A stretch of 64,000 bases of DNA, taken from positions 47,019,553 through 47,083,552 of the forward strand of contig JAQMRL010000001.1 in NCBI GenBank assembly GCA_035578175.1. Reading direction: 5' to 3'. Positions 22,801 to 30,327 of the stretch are shown here, piece by piece. Both the position numbers and the translations under genes were made by a program. Under the pieces are notes generated by a model. That model made no database searches and was not told where the DNA came from. It saw nothing but the letters and a program-made list of their open reading frames with translations. This DNA is from Catonia carolina (Eukaryota > Arthropoda > Insecta > Hemiptera > Achilidae). The first letter of the stretch is position 1; the number at the start of each line of letters is the position of its first letter.

Positions 22801-23468
22801 CTGTCCCTGTTAGGACCTGTTACGTGTTTACACAGAATAGTCCACTTGAAGCACCTTTCGTCTCGATTCTTAACGTTAATAACAGCTCCGTGGTTCTTGA
22901 CAAACGGTGGAAGAGGTAGGTACGATGAGCCTCGGAGCGGATCGTACGTTGGGACGGAGAATATATGATTGTAGTTTTCGAATTTCATCATCGGAGGAGT
23001 GTCATCATTAGGTTTGGGTATCGTGAAACTGCATGGGGAGTTCTCTATACAGTACTCTCGGCGGATCGTCATCTTCTCTTTACCCTTAGGGTCGTCGTTA
23101 TAGAAAGTGAAACATCGCTTGCATACGTCGATTTTGTGTTCATGTTTCGTCAGCTGTGAACTGATGAGTCGATTAAAATTGCTGATGAAGCAATAATGCT
23201 GAGCGTCACCCTCTGCGACCAGGAGGAGATCGAAGTGATCATCCTTTTCAACATCAGCGGCGACTAGAGGTTCTATTACCTCTTTGTCGGCTATCCCGTA
23301 CACGTTTACAGACACCCCGTTGGCCTTAGCGAAGGCCTTTACTTGGTTGATAGGTGTGGGGAACTCTACCATGCTGAAATCGTACTTGCTAAGCAAGGCC
23401 TCCAAGACGCAAAAGGTGCCAGACTCTTGAACTTGATCCAACCTGATTCGCTTGGCTTGCCTTTCCAT
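22608..23468 (-). pseudogene. PolB-type protein N-terminal fragment, segments in permuted order
   Basis: A 286-codon frame starting at an ATG just after a candidate acceptor (ggttttgcag, about 23474). It matches the non-catalytic N-terminal region of arthropod Maverick/PolB-type proteins. Seen in order: LLSKYDF..FPTPI, VSVNVYG, a DLLLV block, HYCFISNFNRLISSQL, a zinc pair CKRC, MKFENYN, and then YDPLRGSSYLPLPPF, INVKN and CFKWTIL. In the family as I know it, the PLRGSSY/INVKN/CFKW part comes before the FP..NVYG..HY..C-C part, so the two halves are swapped here. No exonuclease or polymerase motif follows. The C terminus (from about residue 225) runs through duplicated sequence and is probably not native. 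It may be a relic or a domesticated DNA-binding fragment. Family assignment is from remembered motifs, not a search. Confidence 0.55.
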
Positions 23469-23659
23469 ATTTCCTGCAAAACCATATGTTTTATTTTAAC
23501 GGGAAAAGTATGGCACTTTGAAATGAAAACAATTCTATTATTAATATAAAAATATAATACTAATACTGATACTAATAATACTACGGAATGTTTGTGCATA
23601 CGTCATAAATCTAATAACTTTTACATTACCACTTTACAAAATATATATTATTATATATA

Positions 23660-23810
23660 TTACTTTTACATTACTACAGAGCCTAGTTAAGCGAGCTGCA
23701 GTCTAGCAGAGTGTATCTTTTGTATACCCTAAGTGCATTTTTCTCTACAGAGCCTAGTTAAGTGAGCTGCAGTCTAGCAGAGTGTATCTATTGTATATCC
23801 TAAAAATTAT
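23660..23810. repeat. Short tandem repeat of about 70 bp
   Basis: Two adjacent copies of a unit containing cagagcctagttaag, gagctgcagtctagcagagt and gtatctwttgtata (about 23677-23742 and 23747-23804). A third partial copy is at about 22663-22690 inside the PolB-fragment frame. No function was recognised. The copies show that the fragment's tail was built from locally duplicated DNA. Confidence 0.6.
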
Positions 23811-23984
23811 ACAAATGTTATTAAAACGGTAGTAACTCTTACAGCTAAAACTGCTTTTTGACTAACAGTCATATCTGCCATTACTTTTTATGATTGTAAT
23901 GTTAAATTTAAACTGGAAACAAACTGATGAAACAGTTAGTCTTTTTTCTTGAATAATAATTCTTATTCATTGTAATTCTTTTTG

Positions 23985-24190
23985 CGAATATGTCTAATAG
24001 CCGACTTTATCCGACCTCTAAACGTAGAACCGCACCAGTATTGGAGTTTACGCCGCATCAGTATTATTAGTCGTAAGAACTTAAGAGCTCATCGCCATAC
24101 ATGTATTCGTTTTCATTTTCATCATCATCATCATCATATATCAATAAATGTTTTATTCTTTTATGAATCCGTCTTTTATTGCTTGTAACC
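23985..24190 (+). pseudogene. 3' remnant of a second nucleotidyltransferase-type gene
   Basis: This stretch is collinear with the 3' end of the nucleotidyltransferase gene at 24905-25572. Both have a short SNS-containing tail ending in aromatic residues before a TAG (here a 26-codon frame at 23991-24071 ending HQYY), an atgtattcg or tgtattcg block, then a cat/atc run and the poly(A) region aataaatgttttattc with gaatccgtcttttatt. The body of the gene is missing. It looks like a tandem-duplicated gene whose 5' part was lost. Confidence 0.5.
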
Positions 24191-24325
24191 TAAACCGTCT
24201 ATAGTATCTGTCATACATTCAGGCAGGATCGGTGACCGATTCCTGGGAGGGTCTGTCCCCGACAGATCCTCGCATCGTGCTGCGCTTTCGCTTCACGATC
24301 GACAAAAGCCCTCCGGCTTTGGCAC
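24137..24325 (+). other. Poly(A) region plus multi-hairpin module, copy 1
   Basis: After AATAAA (about 24138) and a T-rich element come consecutive stem-loops: aggatcggt/accgattcct (about 24224-24244), ggtctgtc/gacagatc (24250-24268, one G-T pair), tcgtg...cacga with inner gcg/cgc (24275-24298) and aaagcc/ggcttt (24305-24320). The same series occurs at 25718-25817 with different bases but preserved pairing in the second stem. The function is unknown. It could be a terminator-like, processing or stability structure, or a separate RNA. Confidence 0.5.
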
Positions 24326-24342
24326 TAGTTTCAGGGCTACAA

Positions 24343-24650
24343 AAATTAGTTCTGTTTCCGATCATATGATCAGCCAATCATATGATTGAAACATTTAAGA
24401 ACAGACGTGGTAGAGGTGTAAAAGATACTAGTCGGATTTAACTCCTCTGAAAGTAATGAATTTCATTATACAACCAGACCATGTGGTTATTGACGTGAAT
24501 GTTTTGTAGGGTAGAAAGTAGATGTTTTCAGGGAGTATGGTTTAGTGAGGAAGGCATGGTAAACCCCCTCACTACTCATTTTATTTAGGAAAGCTTCTAA
24601 AGGTTCAAACCAGCTTTTCAGCTGATGACCTGATCAACAACGACTTATGA
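24343..24650 (+). repeat. Dispersed repeat family B, copy 1
   Basis: About 300 bp collinear with 63676-64000 and, inverted, with 28716-28945. Shared blocks include ggtagaggtgtaaaagata, ctcctctgaaag, aatgaatttcattataca, gtgaggaaggca and ggttcaaaccagctttt. It interrupts the space between the gene remnant and the nucleotidyltransferase gene. No coding capacity was seen. Confidence 0.75.
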
Positions 24651-24716
24651 GAGTAATAATAATGCGATAAATAATATATTCAAAATAATTGCCCATAAAA
24701 CCACAAGAGAGCACAA

Positions 24717-24835
24717 GACACAGGCAGGATCGGTGATCGATTTCTGGGAGGGTCTGATGGGGTTGCTTATTGTTCTGAATTGAACAGATTGCAACGTACA
24801 ATGTAGAATAAAGTAATAGAACCTTAACACGGATT
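24717..24835 (+). repeat. Hairpin-module fragment joined to a SINE family A 3' end
   Basis: Bases 24720-24762 repeat the caggcaggatcggtga part of the hairpin module (third, partial copy). From about 24766 the sequence switches to the 3' end of SINE family A (ggttgcttattgttctgaat), ending with a gaataaagtaatag tail. This is a mosaic junction of two repeats. Confidence 0.6.
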
Positions 24836-24904
24836 ATTTTAATGGAATTTTAACATTAATATTTTTTACGCTCTCTTCTGTTTTAGTTATTCATCGCTCC
24901 TCTA

Positions 24905-25549
24905 ATGGAAGTTTTCCGTTATCACTACCTCATCGATGCTGCCGCCTTAGAGCGCAGTCTGATATGGGCTATCAAATCCTGTACGGAATATGTAGAGGAA
25001 TATGCAGACCCGATGCTCTCTGATGAGGGCTTCATCGAAGCGATTAAGACGGCGGTGGATACCGCAGGGGCGTCTGGCTGGTGCATAGCAGGCGGTTTTG
25101 TCTCATACGTGTTGGGAAGGACCAAAGCGTATGGAGATATAGACATTTTTTTATTTGATTGTCGCCCAGAGAGTCCTTATTCTACACGGGTTAAATATAA
25201 AAATAAAACCTTAAATATAATAAGCCTAAAACATACCGGGTTACCCGCATGGCCTATGATTAAAACTTTTTCGCTTATATCGGAGTTTGACATACCTCTT
25301 TGCATGTCTGCATTGGTGTTAGAGGAGGGGTTCTGGCGTGGACTATGCCTGATAGACGATGGGAGGTGTATAAGCAACAACGGTAAGACGCAAAAGAGGA
25401 AGAAGAAATATTCTACTAGACGTTTAACGTTTAATTTTCAGCCTCAGACTCTCAGGCAGTTAGCTGCTCGACGAATCTGCAAAGGTTTCAGGAAGACAAC
25501 ATTCTACGGCCATCCGTATCTAACAGCAAATCTCCAACCAATAGGTTAA
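24905..25549 (+). CDS. Nucleotidyltransferase-fold protein (214 residues unspliced; 202 spliced)
   Basis: The pol-beta-type nucleotidyltransferase signature is clear: CIAGGFVSYVLG (GG at residues 63-64), then YGDIDIF (D78, D80), with a likely third acid in SEFDIP (D129). Such proteins transfer a nucleotide to protein, RNA or small-molecule targets and are recurrent in large DNA viruses of arthropods. The target here is unknown. A 3' splice site (tctgttttag, ends 24886) lies 18 nt before the ATG, so an upstream leader exon is likely. A second possible intron, 25383-25441 (59 nt, gtaaga...ttttcag), would swap the Lys/Arg-rich tail for a Ser-rich tail ending at 25572. The truncated relative at 23991 resembles the spliced tail, so the spliced form may be ancestral. 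A poly(A) signal lies near 25641. Confidence 0.65.
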   Translation: MEVFRYHYLIDAAALERSLIWAIKSCTEYVEEYADPMLSDEGFIEAIKTAVDTAGASGWCIAGGFVSYVLGRTKAYGDIDIFLFDCRPESPYSTRVKYKNKTLNIISLKHTGLPAWPMIKTFSLISEFDIPLCMSALVLEEGFWRGLCLIDDGRCISNNGKTQKRKKKYSTRRLTFNFQPQTLRQLAARRICKGFRKTTFYGHPYLTANLQPIG

Positions 25550-25639
25550 GTTTATACCGCACATTTTACTAGTTTGTAGATTTATGTATTATTAGCTCGT
25601 CATATAATTGTATTCGTTCGCATCATCATATCATAACAA

Positions 25640-25820
25640 TAAATGTTTTATTCCTTTATGAATCTGTCTTTTATTTCTTGTAACCTGAACCTCTGCAAGT
25701 ATCTGAAATACCTGAACCGGGAAGTCGAGTTCCGATTCCCGAAGGGATCCGACCTGCCGGTCGGATCCTGTCGTCGTGCTGCGCTTTCGCTTCACGACCG
25801 AGAAAGCCTTCGGCTTTAGC
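25640..25820 (+). other. Poly(A) region plus multi-hairpin module, copy 2
   Basis: AATAAA with aatgttttattcctttatga, followed by stems cgggaa/ttcccg (about 25718-25741), a perfect 10-bp stem ggatccgacc/ggtcggatcc with a tgcc loop (25745-25768), gtcgtg/cacgac enclosing gcg/cgc (25773-25798) and aaagcc/ggcttt (25803-25817). Compared with copy 1 the second stem differs at several positions on both arms yet still pairs, which points to selection on RNA or DNA structure. Confidence 0.55.
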
Positions 25821-25978
25821 AAAACTTATATCTACAGGTGTAAAGGTGTTGAAATGATGTCACGTTTTGAAAATAAGTTTAATACATATATTCTGAAATC
25901 AAAACGTTATAACTAAATTACAATGGCCCAGACTCTAAGGACAGCCGTACATGAAGAATAAAACTCGTGTTACATAAT

Positions 25979-27525
25979 TCACTTTTTAGGCAATACATTA
26001 TATTTCGAAAGTATATTTCGAAATTGATCAATAATCACGCTGTCGTAACATTTTATTCCGAACAAAGTATAGTCGATCTTACCGGCTCGTAGTAGTTTAC
26101 CTGAAAATTCGCTAAACTCGTACATGAGGTTTCCTTTGAAGAAGTAGAGTATTCCGTTTGTGTATCGCATAGCAGAGTCTAGACCGAGTGGTATACCAGG
26201 AAATATTTTGGTAATCATTCCCACTTCGCGCGAGGTGAAATCATTTTCGTCTATTTCGGCATAGAATATATCATTGTATAATACGTACGTCTTGCCTGTG
26301 TACGTATTGATAATAGTGTGTATATCACTTGACTCTGGTATGCCGAATTGTCTCGCGGCCGATACTGGATATCCAGTATCCAGTTGAAGGTTATGCATAT
26401 TAAATACGTACAATGTCTTCCCGTCTACTAGCATAACTACTAGTCCGTTAGGCCTTTGATACACCGCTGTAATATTAAACTTTGTCGGTAGAAACTTTAA
26501 CCAGTCGGTTAGCACCAGTGGTTTCTTCGAGTGACGAAACTCTCCATCGATGTCTAATGACCACACAAGTTTATCATGTAGAATGTAGAACCTATTATTG
26601 ATGACGACCATTTTCATCGTATTGTCGATGTTCTGACAAATGAAGGTTTTAAGTTCGGCGCCTTCACTCGGCGGCGGAGGAGTGGTGCTGTTTTTTCCTG
26701 ATTCAGTGGTGACGTCTGTTGTAGTAGCGGTCGTAGGGGGTGTTGTTCGAGGTCTAGGTCTACCGTAAAGACTTTGAATAGCATTGATATCATCCTCGGC
26801 TAGACTGGTGTATCCTCTGTAAAACGCATACATGACAGCACGCCAATCGGTAGAGTGTTCGATTCCTATCACATGTCCAATTTCATGTAACATCATCGCT
26901 AAAAAGTTGCTTCTGCCGGATGGGATCAGTCGATCCAAACTATAGTCCCATTGTTCGTCTCCATCCACGTGTATCTCTACAACACTATTATCCCTATTGG
27001 GGAAAAATGCGTGTGCTAATGTTCCGCCTCGTCCGTCGAAGCGTATGGGACACATACCGCTCACTTTTTTACTGTACCTGTGAAGGGTACGGCCGTTGGT
27101 TATCACAATATCTGGGTTCTCGCTGTTCTGGTGGAATGTTAGTCCTGACGAGTTCATCCAGATTTCAAACGCGCGTTCGGTAGCCGCTACCATTTCCGGC
27201 GTGGCCAGGCTGTAATGCCATGATAAGTTGTTTTTTGTCCACGAATACGGTGCAGTTTATAGGCGGATGCTAAATCGAATACGCCGCACCTTGGTTGTGA
27301 CATCAACCAGGTAGTGTTCTCGTTCTCCTCCCCATCTTTCGGTAATTCGTAAAATTCTTGGAATTGCTTCAAAGCGGTTTTAACAGTTTCGGGATCTGTG
27401 AATGAAGCGTTTGTCTCTGTCGCGAGATATCCGTACGTTTGTAGATATTCTATGGTTGAGGTAGAGATGAATGACGTTGCAGAGGTGAGAACCATGCAAA
27501 ATATAACCGCTATCAACGATGACAT
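25979..27525 (-). pseudogene. Matrix metalloproteinase with hemopexin domain, one frame break
   Basis: A secreted zinc endopeptidase of the MMP family that would cut extracellular-matrix or basement-membrane proteins. Seen: signal peptide (MSSLIAVIFCMVLTSATS), propeptide with cysteine switch PRCGVFD (Cys near residue 80), catalytic zinc motif HEIGHVIGIEH (near residues 214-224) with a Met-turn VMYAF, a Pro/Thr linker (PRPRTTPPTTATTTD), and a C-terminal hemopexin-like region of about 220 residues. Total length is about 515 residues, in the normal MMP range. The frame changes by one at a run of six A (plus-strand T run 27231-27236), just after the propeptide. This may be a homopolymer read error, ribosomal slippage or a true mutation. 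MMPs are known in some granuloviruses. The gene has its own copy of the TIR-type promoter and no obvious intron. Confidence 0.75.
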
Positions 27526-27664
27526 GATGATAACTGACAGTTTTTATATTTTTTGACGGTAACATGCACTGATGGTATGATTCGATGGGAAAACGTCGGG
27601 CTTTTATACAGATAATTGGAGCCTATTCAAATACAATGGAAACGCTGAATCTGCAGTTTATTTG
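27526..27664 (-). promoter_or_regulatory. MMP promoter, a diverged copy of the TIR promoter
   Basis: On the minus strand ctgcagattcagcgtttcca is followed by TATAAAA (27608-27602) and cccatcgaatc, matching the TIR promoter segments at 17296-17335 and 18655-18730. An initiator-like tcagtg lies about 38 bp past the TATA box. The leader runs ATG-free to the MMP start codon at 27525. This is probably a duplicated TIR promoter. Confidence 0.65.
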
Positions 27665-27937
27665 TACGTTAAGTAACTTGCATCGGAAAGGCACGCGTAT
27701 GCAACGTGACCCGTAACAACAACATGCAACGTTCTAAACAATTAAGCAGATTTCGCACTTATCGGTAATACAACCAAAAGACCGATTCTGCAGTTTAATA
27801 CAATAACCGAATGTGTGACATCAACCTAAAATTAAAAGTATAGAATTGCAAATAAGCAGATGTCACACTTATCGGTCGTATGTAAAGACAAAAACAAATG
27901 ACGTCGATAAATACACGACCAGCGACTGTACGGCTTT
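27665..27937. repeat. Degenerate TIR-like spacer
   Basis: Scrambled relatives of TIR blocks: gaaaggcacgcgtatgca, gtaacaacaacatgcaacgt, two copies of aagcagatntcncacttatcgg, and an aatgacgtcgat CRE-like site. No gene. It may act as an upstream enhancer of the MMP promoter. Confidence 0.5.
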
Positions 27938-28714
27938 TACCTGCTAGCTGCGCAGCTTTTTCCTGCTAGCTGCGCAGCTTATTCCTGCTAGCTGCACAGC
28001 TTTTTCATGCTAGCTGCGCAGCTTTTTCCTGCTAGCTGCGCAGCTTTTTCCTGCTTATTCCTGCTAGCTGCGCAGCCTTTTCCTGCTTATTCCTGCTAGC
28101 TGCGCAGCTTTTTCCTGCTTTTTCCTGCTAGCTGCGCAGCTTTTTTCTGCTTATTCCTGCTAGCTGCGCAGCTTTTTCCTGCTTATTCCTGCTAGCTGCG
28201 CAGCTTTTTCCTGCTAGCTGCGCAGCTTTTTCCTGCTTATTCCTGCTAGCTGCGCAGCTTTTTCCTGCTTATTCCTGCTAGCTGCGCAGCTTTTTCCTGC
28301 TAGCTGCGTAGCTTTTTCCTGCTTATTCCTGCTAGCTGCGCAGCTTTTTCCTGCTTATTCCTGCTAGCTGCGCAGCTTTTTCCTGCTTATTCCTGCTAGC
28401 TGCGCAGCTTTTTCCTGCTTATTCCTGCTAGCTGCGCAGCTTATTCCTGCTTATTCCTGCTAGCTGCGCAGCTTTTTCCTGCTTATTCCTGCTAGCTGCG
28501 CAGCTTTTTCCTGCTTATTCCTGCTAGCTGCGCAGCTTTTTCCTGCTTATTCCTGCTAGCTGCGCAGCTTTTTCCTGCTTATTCCTGCTAGCTGCGCAGC
28601 TTTTTTCTGCTAGCTGCGCAGCTTTTTCCTGCTTATTCCTGCTAGCTGCGCAGCTTATTCCTGCTTATTCCTGCTAGCTGCGCAGCTTATTCCTGCTAGT
28701 TGCGCAGCTTTTTT
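27938..28714. repeat. Minisatellite with palindromic AGCTGCGCAGCT core
   Basis: About 775 bp of tandem units built from cctgctagctgcgcagcttt (about 22 bp), often alternating with an extra cctgcttatt (about 32 bp). By eye about 30 copies. Each contains the 12-bp perfect palindrome AGCTGCGCAGCT and most contain GCTAGC. Arrays of palindromes act as enhancers and replication origins (hrs) in baculoviruses. The analogy is structural only. It lies between the MMP promoter and a dispersed repeat. Confidence 0.85.
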
Positions 28715-28715
28715 T

Positions 28716-28945
28716 CTGTTTTACTAAGTAAAACGAGGAGTGAGATGTTTTACAGTTGCCTTCCTCACCGAGTGGAAAAGTATGCTTATCAGCAAGCCGA
28801 GCCCTCTGAAAATCACATATCTTCCACTCCGCAAATGATACCATCACATCATTCACCATAAGGTCTGGCTGTATAATGACATTCTTTACTTACAGAGAAT
28901 ATAAATCTGATTAGTGTCTTTTACACCTCTACCTCTTCAGCTCTT
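28716..28945 (-). repeat. Dispersed repeat family B, copy 2 (inverted)
   Basis: Reverse complement of the family at 24343-24650 and 63676-64000, with gaagaggtagaggtgtaaaa at its 5' end (28945 side) and the cctcactcctcgtttta block at its other end. It abuts the minisatellite directly. Confidence 0.75.
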
Positions 28946-29211
28946 AAATGACTCAGTCATTCAATTTTCTGACCATGTGTCAGCTCTACGTTTACGGTGG
29001 AATAGTTCCTGCGGGCTTGCTTGTGAAGCTCGCGCTATACCACTTCTCAAGCTCATCGTGCGTTGCACTGAGAGCGACACTGCTTATATCTAGGTTAAAG
29101 AAGGATTTTGAAAGGAACAGACGTTATTTTTAATATATACATTTATTGATTAAATATTACAGCCTTCGATTTTTTATTTACCAACTTGCAATATGAAGAG
29201 GCCTAGATCGA
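28946..29211. other. Spacer between repeat B and the BIR gene
   Basis: No recognisable gene. A 61-codon frame at 28948-29133 (plus) has no known motif and no supporting context. AT-rich sequence before the stop of the BIR gene may carry its 3' end signals on the minus strand. Confidence 0.4.
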
Positions 29212-29703
29212 TCACCTTCGGTTTATTCTCTTGCGAGTTTTTCTTCTTCTATTTACTAACGGACAATATGGCGAAGCCTTCCTATGTTCGGTGTCTGGAT
29301 CGTCGTCGACTCGCCATTGATATAGCTCTACGCCGCATTCGATACATGCAGTGACGTCTAGTATACCCGTATAATAGAACCCCGAGTTTACGAGGTCGCT
29401 CACCCGAGGAGATTCATGAGGCCACTTCTGAAATGTTTCTTTTAAAATTATTTCGGAGACTTCGGCGACGTCTTGAAAAAATCTGTAGCATTCCATTACT
29501 TCTTTGCCTAAACTACATTCCGGACTCGAGAGGATGTGATTTTTACTCGCGTGTAGTAGAGTGGTATCGGAAGAGATCCGCCATCCGCATTCTTTACAAG
29601 TCGCGCGATTGGAGTCTGAGCAGTGGATCAGACCGCATCTTTCGAGGTCGGGTTTACCAGCATCCATCATCCTACGGCTCAACAGTACCATTTTTACAAA
29701 CAT
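29212..29703 (-). CDS. Two-BIR inhibitor-of-apoptosis-like protein without RING
   Basis: Two baculoviral IAP repeats. The C-terminal one is complete in outline: GFYYTGILDVTACIECG, then W, DDD, EH and SPYC, giving C-x2-C-x16-H-x6-C. The upstream one keeps the zinc ligands (CKECGW...H...SPEC, same spacing) and a GLIHC lead-in, but its N-terminal half is missing or unusual in this frame. It ends in a basic tail (RRRKTRKRINRR), with no RING. BIR domains bind caspases or IAP-antagonists and block cell death; viral IAPs extend host-cell survival. The first ATG in frame is at 29703. The gene overlaps the end of the upstream frame (stop at 29672) by about 30 bases in a different frame, so its true 5' structure (separate start, splice or frameshift) is unresolved. 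Confidence 0.65.
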   Translation of the reverse strand: MFVKMVLLSRRMMDAGKPDLERCGLIHCSDSNRATCKECGWRISSDTTLLHASKNHILSSPECSLGKEVMECYRFFQDVAEVSEIILKETFQKWPHESPRVSDLVNSGFYYTGILDVTACIECGVELYQWRVDDDPDTEHRKASPYCPLVNRRRKTRKRINRR

Positions 29704-30206
29704 GGTCGATGTCGAACACAAGGCTGTCTACGTGGTCTTTGAGCGAATCTGCCAAGGCGGCGAACGAAATAGGCGAAGGAAATTCTAGCAGCAGCTCTAG
29801 CGGATCGAGGTAATGAGCGAAGGCTTGTGGGAACGTGCCCTGGATTATCCCGTAGAATTCCTCCGAACACTCGATGTCGCCTAGTACGCAGCTTATCCGC
29901 CAGTTGTCGCTGTAAATGGTTCCTTCCGAGGAAGAATTCAGAGGGACATGCGTTCGAGGGTCTTCCGGGTCGAATAGACTAGAATTCTGTGTTGTAGTTC
30001 CAGCAGCTCTTTCCGAAACCGTATTAGTCTCCTGCGGTACTCTTCCTCCTTTCGTAGACGCCTGCAACAATGAAATAAAAGATTACTAGCGTCTATCGCA
30101 AAATTCACACATCGCGTAGGCTTACAGTAATACGTGGTTTACGTGTGAAGCTCTGTTGTTCCTCTCGTAGCAGGTCTGCAATCGGTATTGACTGTTGAAC
30201 TTGCAT
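29672..30206 (-). CDS. Spliced hypothetical protein upstream of the BIR gene
   Basis: Two exons join in phase 0: 30206-30126 (27 codons, starting MQVQQSIPIADLLREE) and 30061-29672, separated by a 64-nt intron (gtaagc...cattgttgcag). This gives about 156 residues. A second in-frame reading through the same exons (start MTCDFSAEMDRGYY) is also open for about 90 codons with a different phase, so the choice is not certain. The protein is Ser/Thr-rich in the middle, with an acidic and aromatic second half (NWRISCVLGDIECSEEFYG). No domain was recognised. It may be the N-terminal part of the IAP-like protein. Confidence 0.45.
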
Positions 30207-30327
30207 GTGTCTTCGTCGTAATGTGATCTTAGAGTCCTGTAATACCCCCTATCCATCTCTGCGCTGAAATCGCATGTCATATTGCCATTCTGTAACGACT
30301 ATGAACAGTAACCTACTTACAGCTAAT

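Noticed and set aside
25631..25822. 63-codon minus-strand frame over the hairpin module
   Set aside because: It runs through poly(A) signal and stem-loop sequence. The covarying stems explain the conservation better than coding.
27231..27236. Programmed -1 frameshift site of the X XXY YYZ type at the MMP frame break
   Set aside because: The A run is present, but the codon phase does not fit the standard heptamer arrangement. Error or mutation is at least as likely, so it is not claimed.
27938..28714. CRISPR array as an explanation of the tandem repeats
   Set aside because: Units are contiguous or alternate with a fixed short insert, with no unique spacers. It is a minisatellite in a eukaryotic genome.
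29433..29813. 126-codon plus-strand frame opposite the BIR gene
   Set aside because: Antisense to a frame with clear BIR zinc ligands. No motif of its own.
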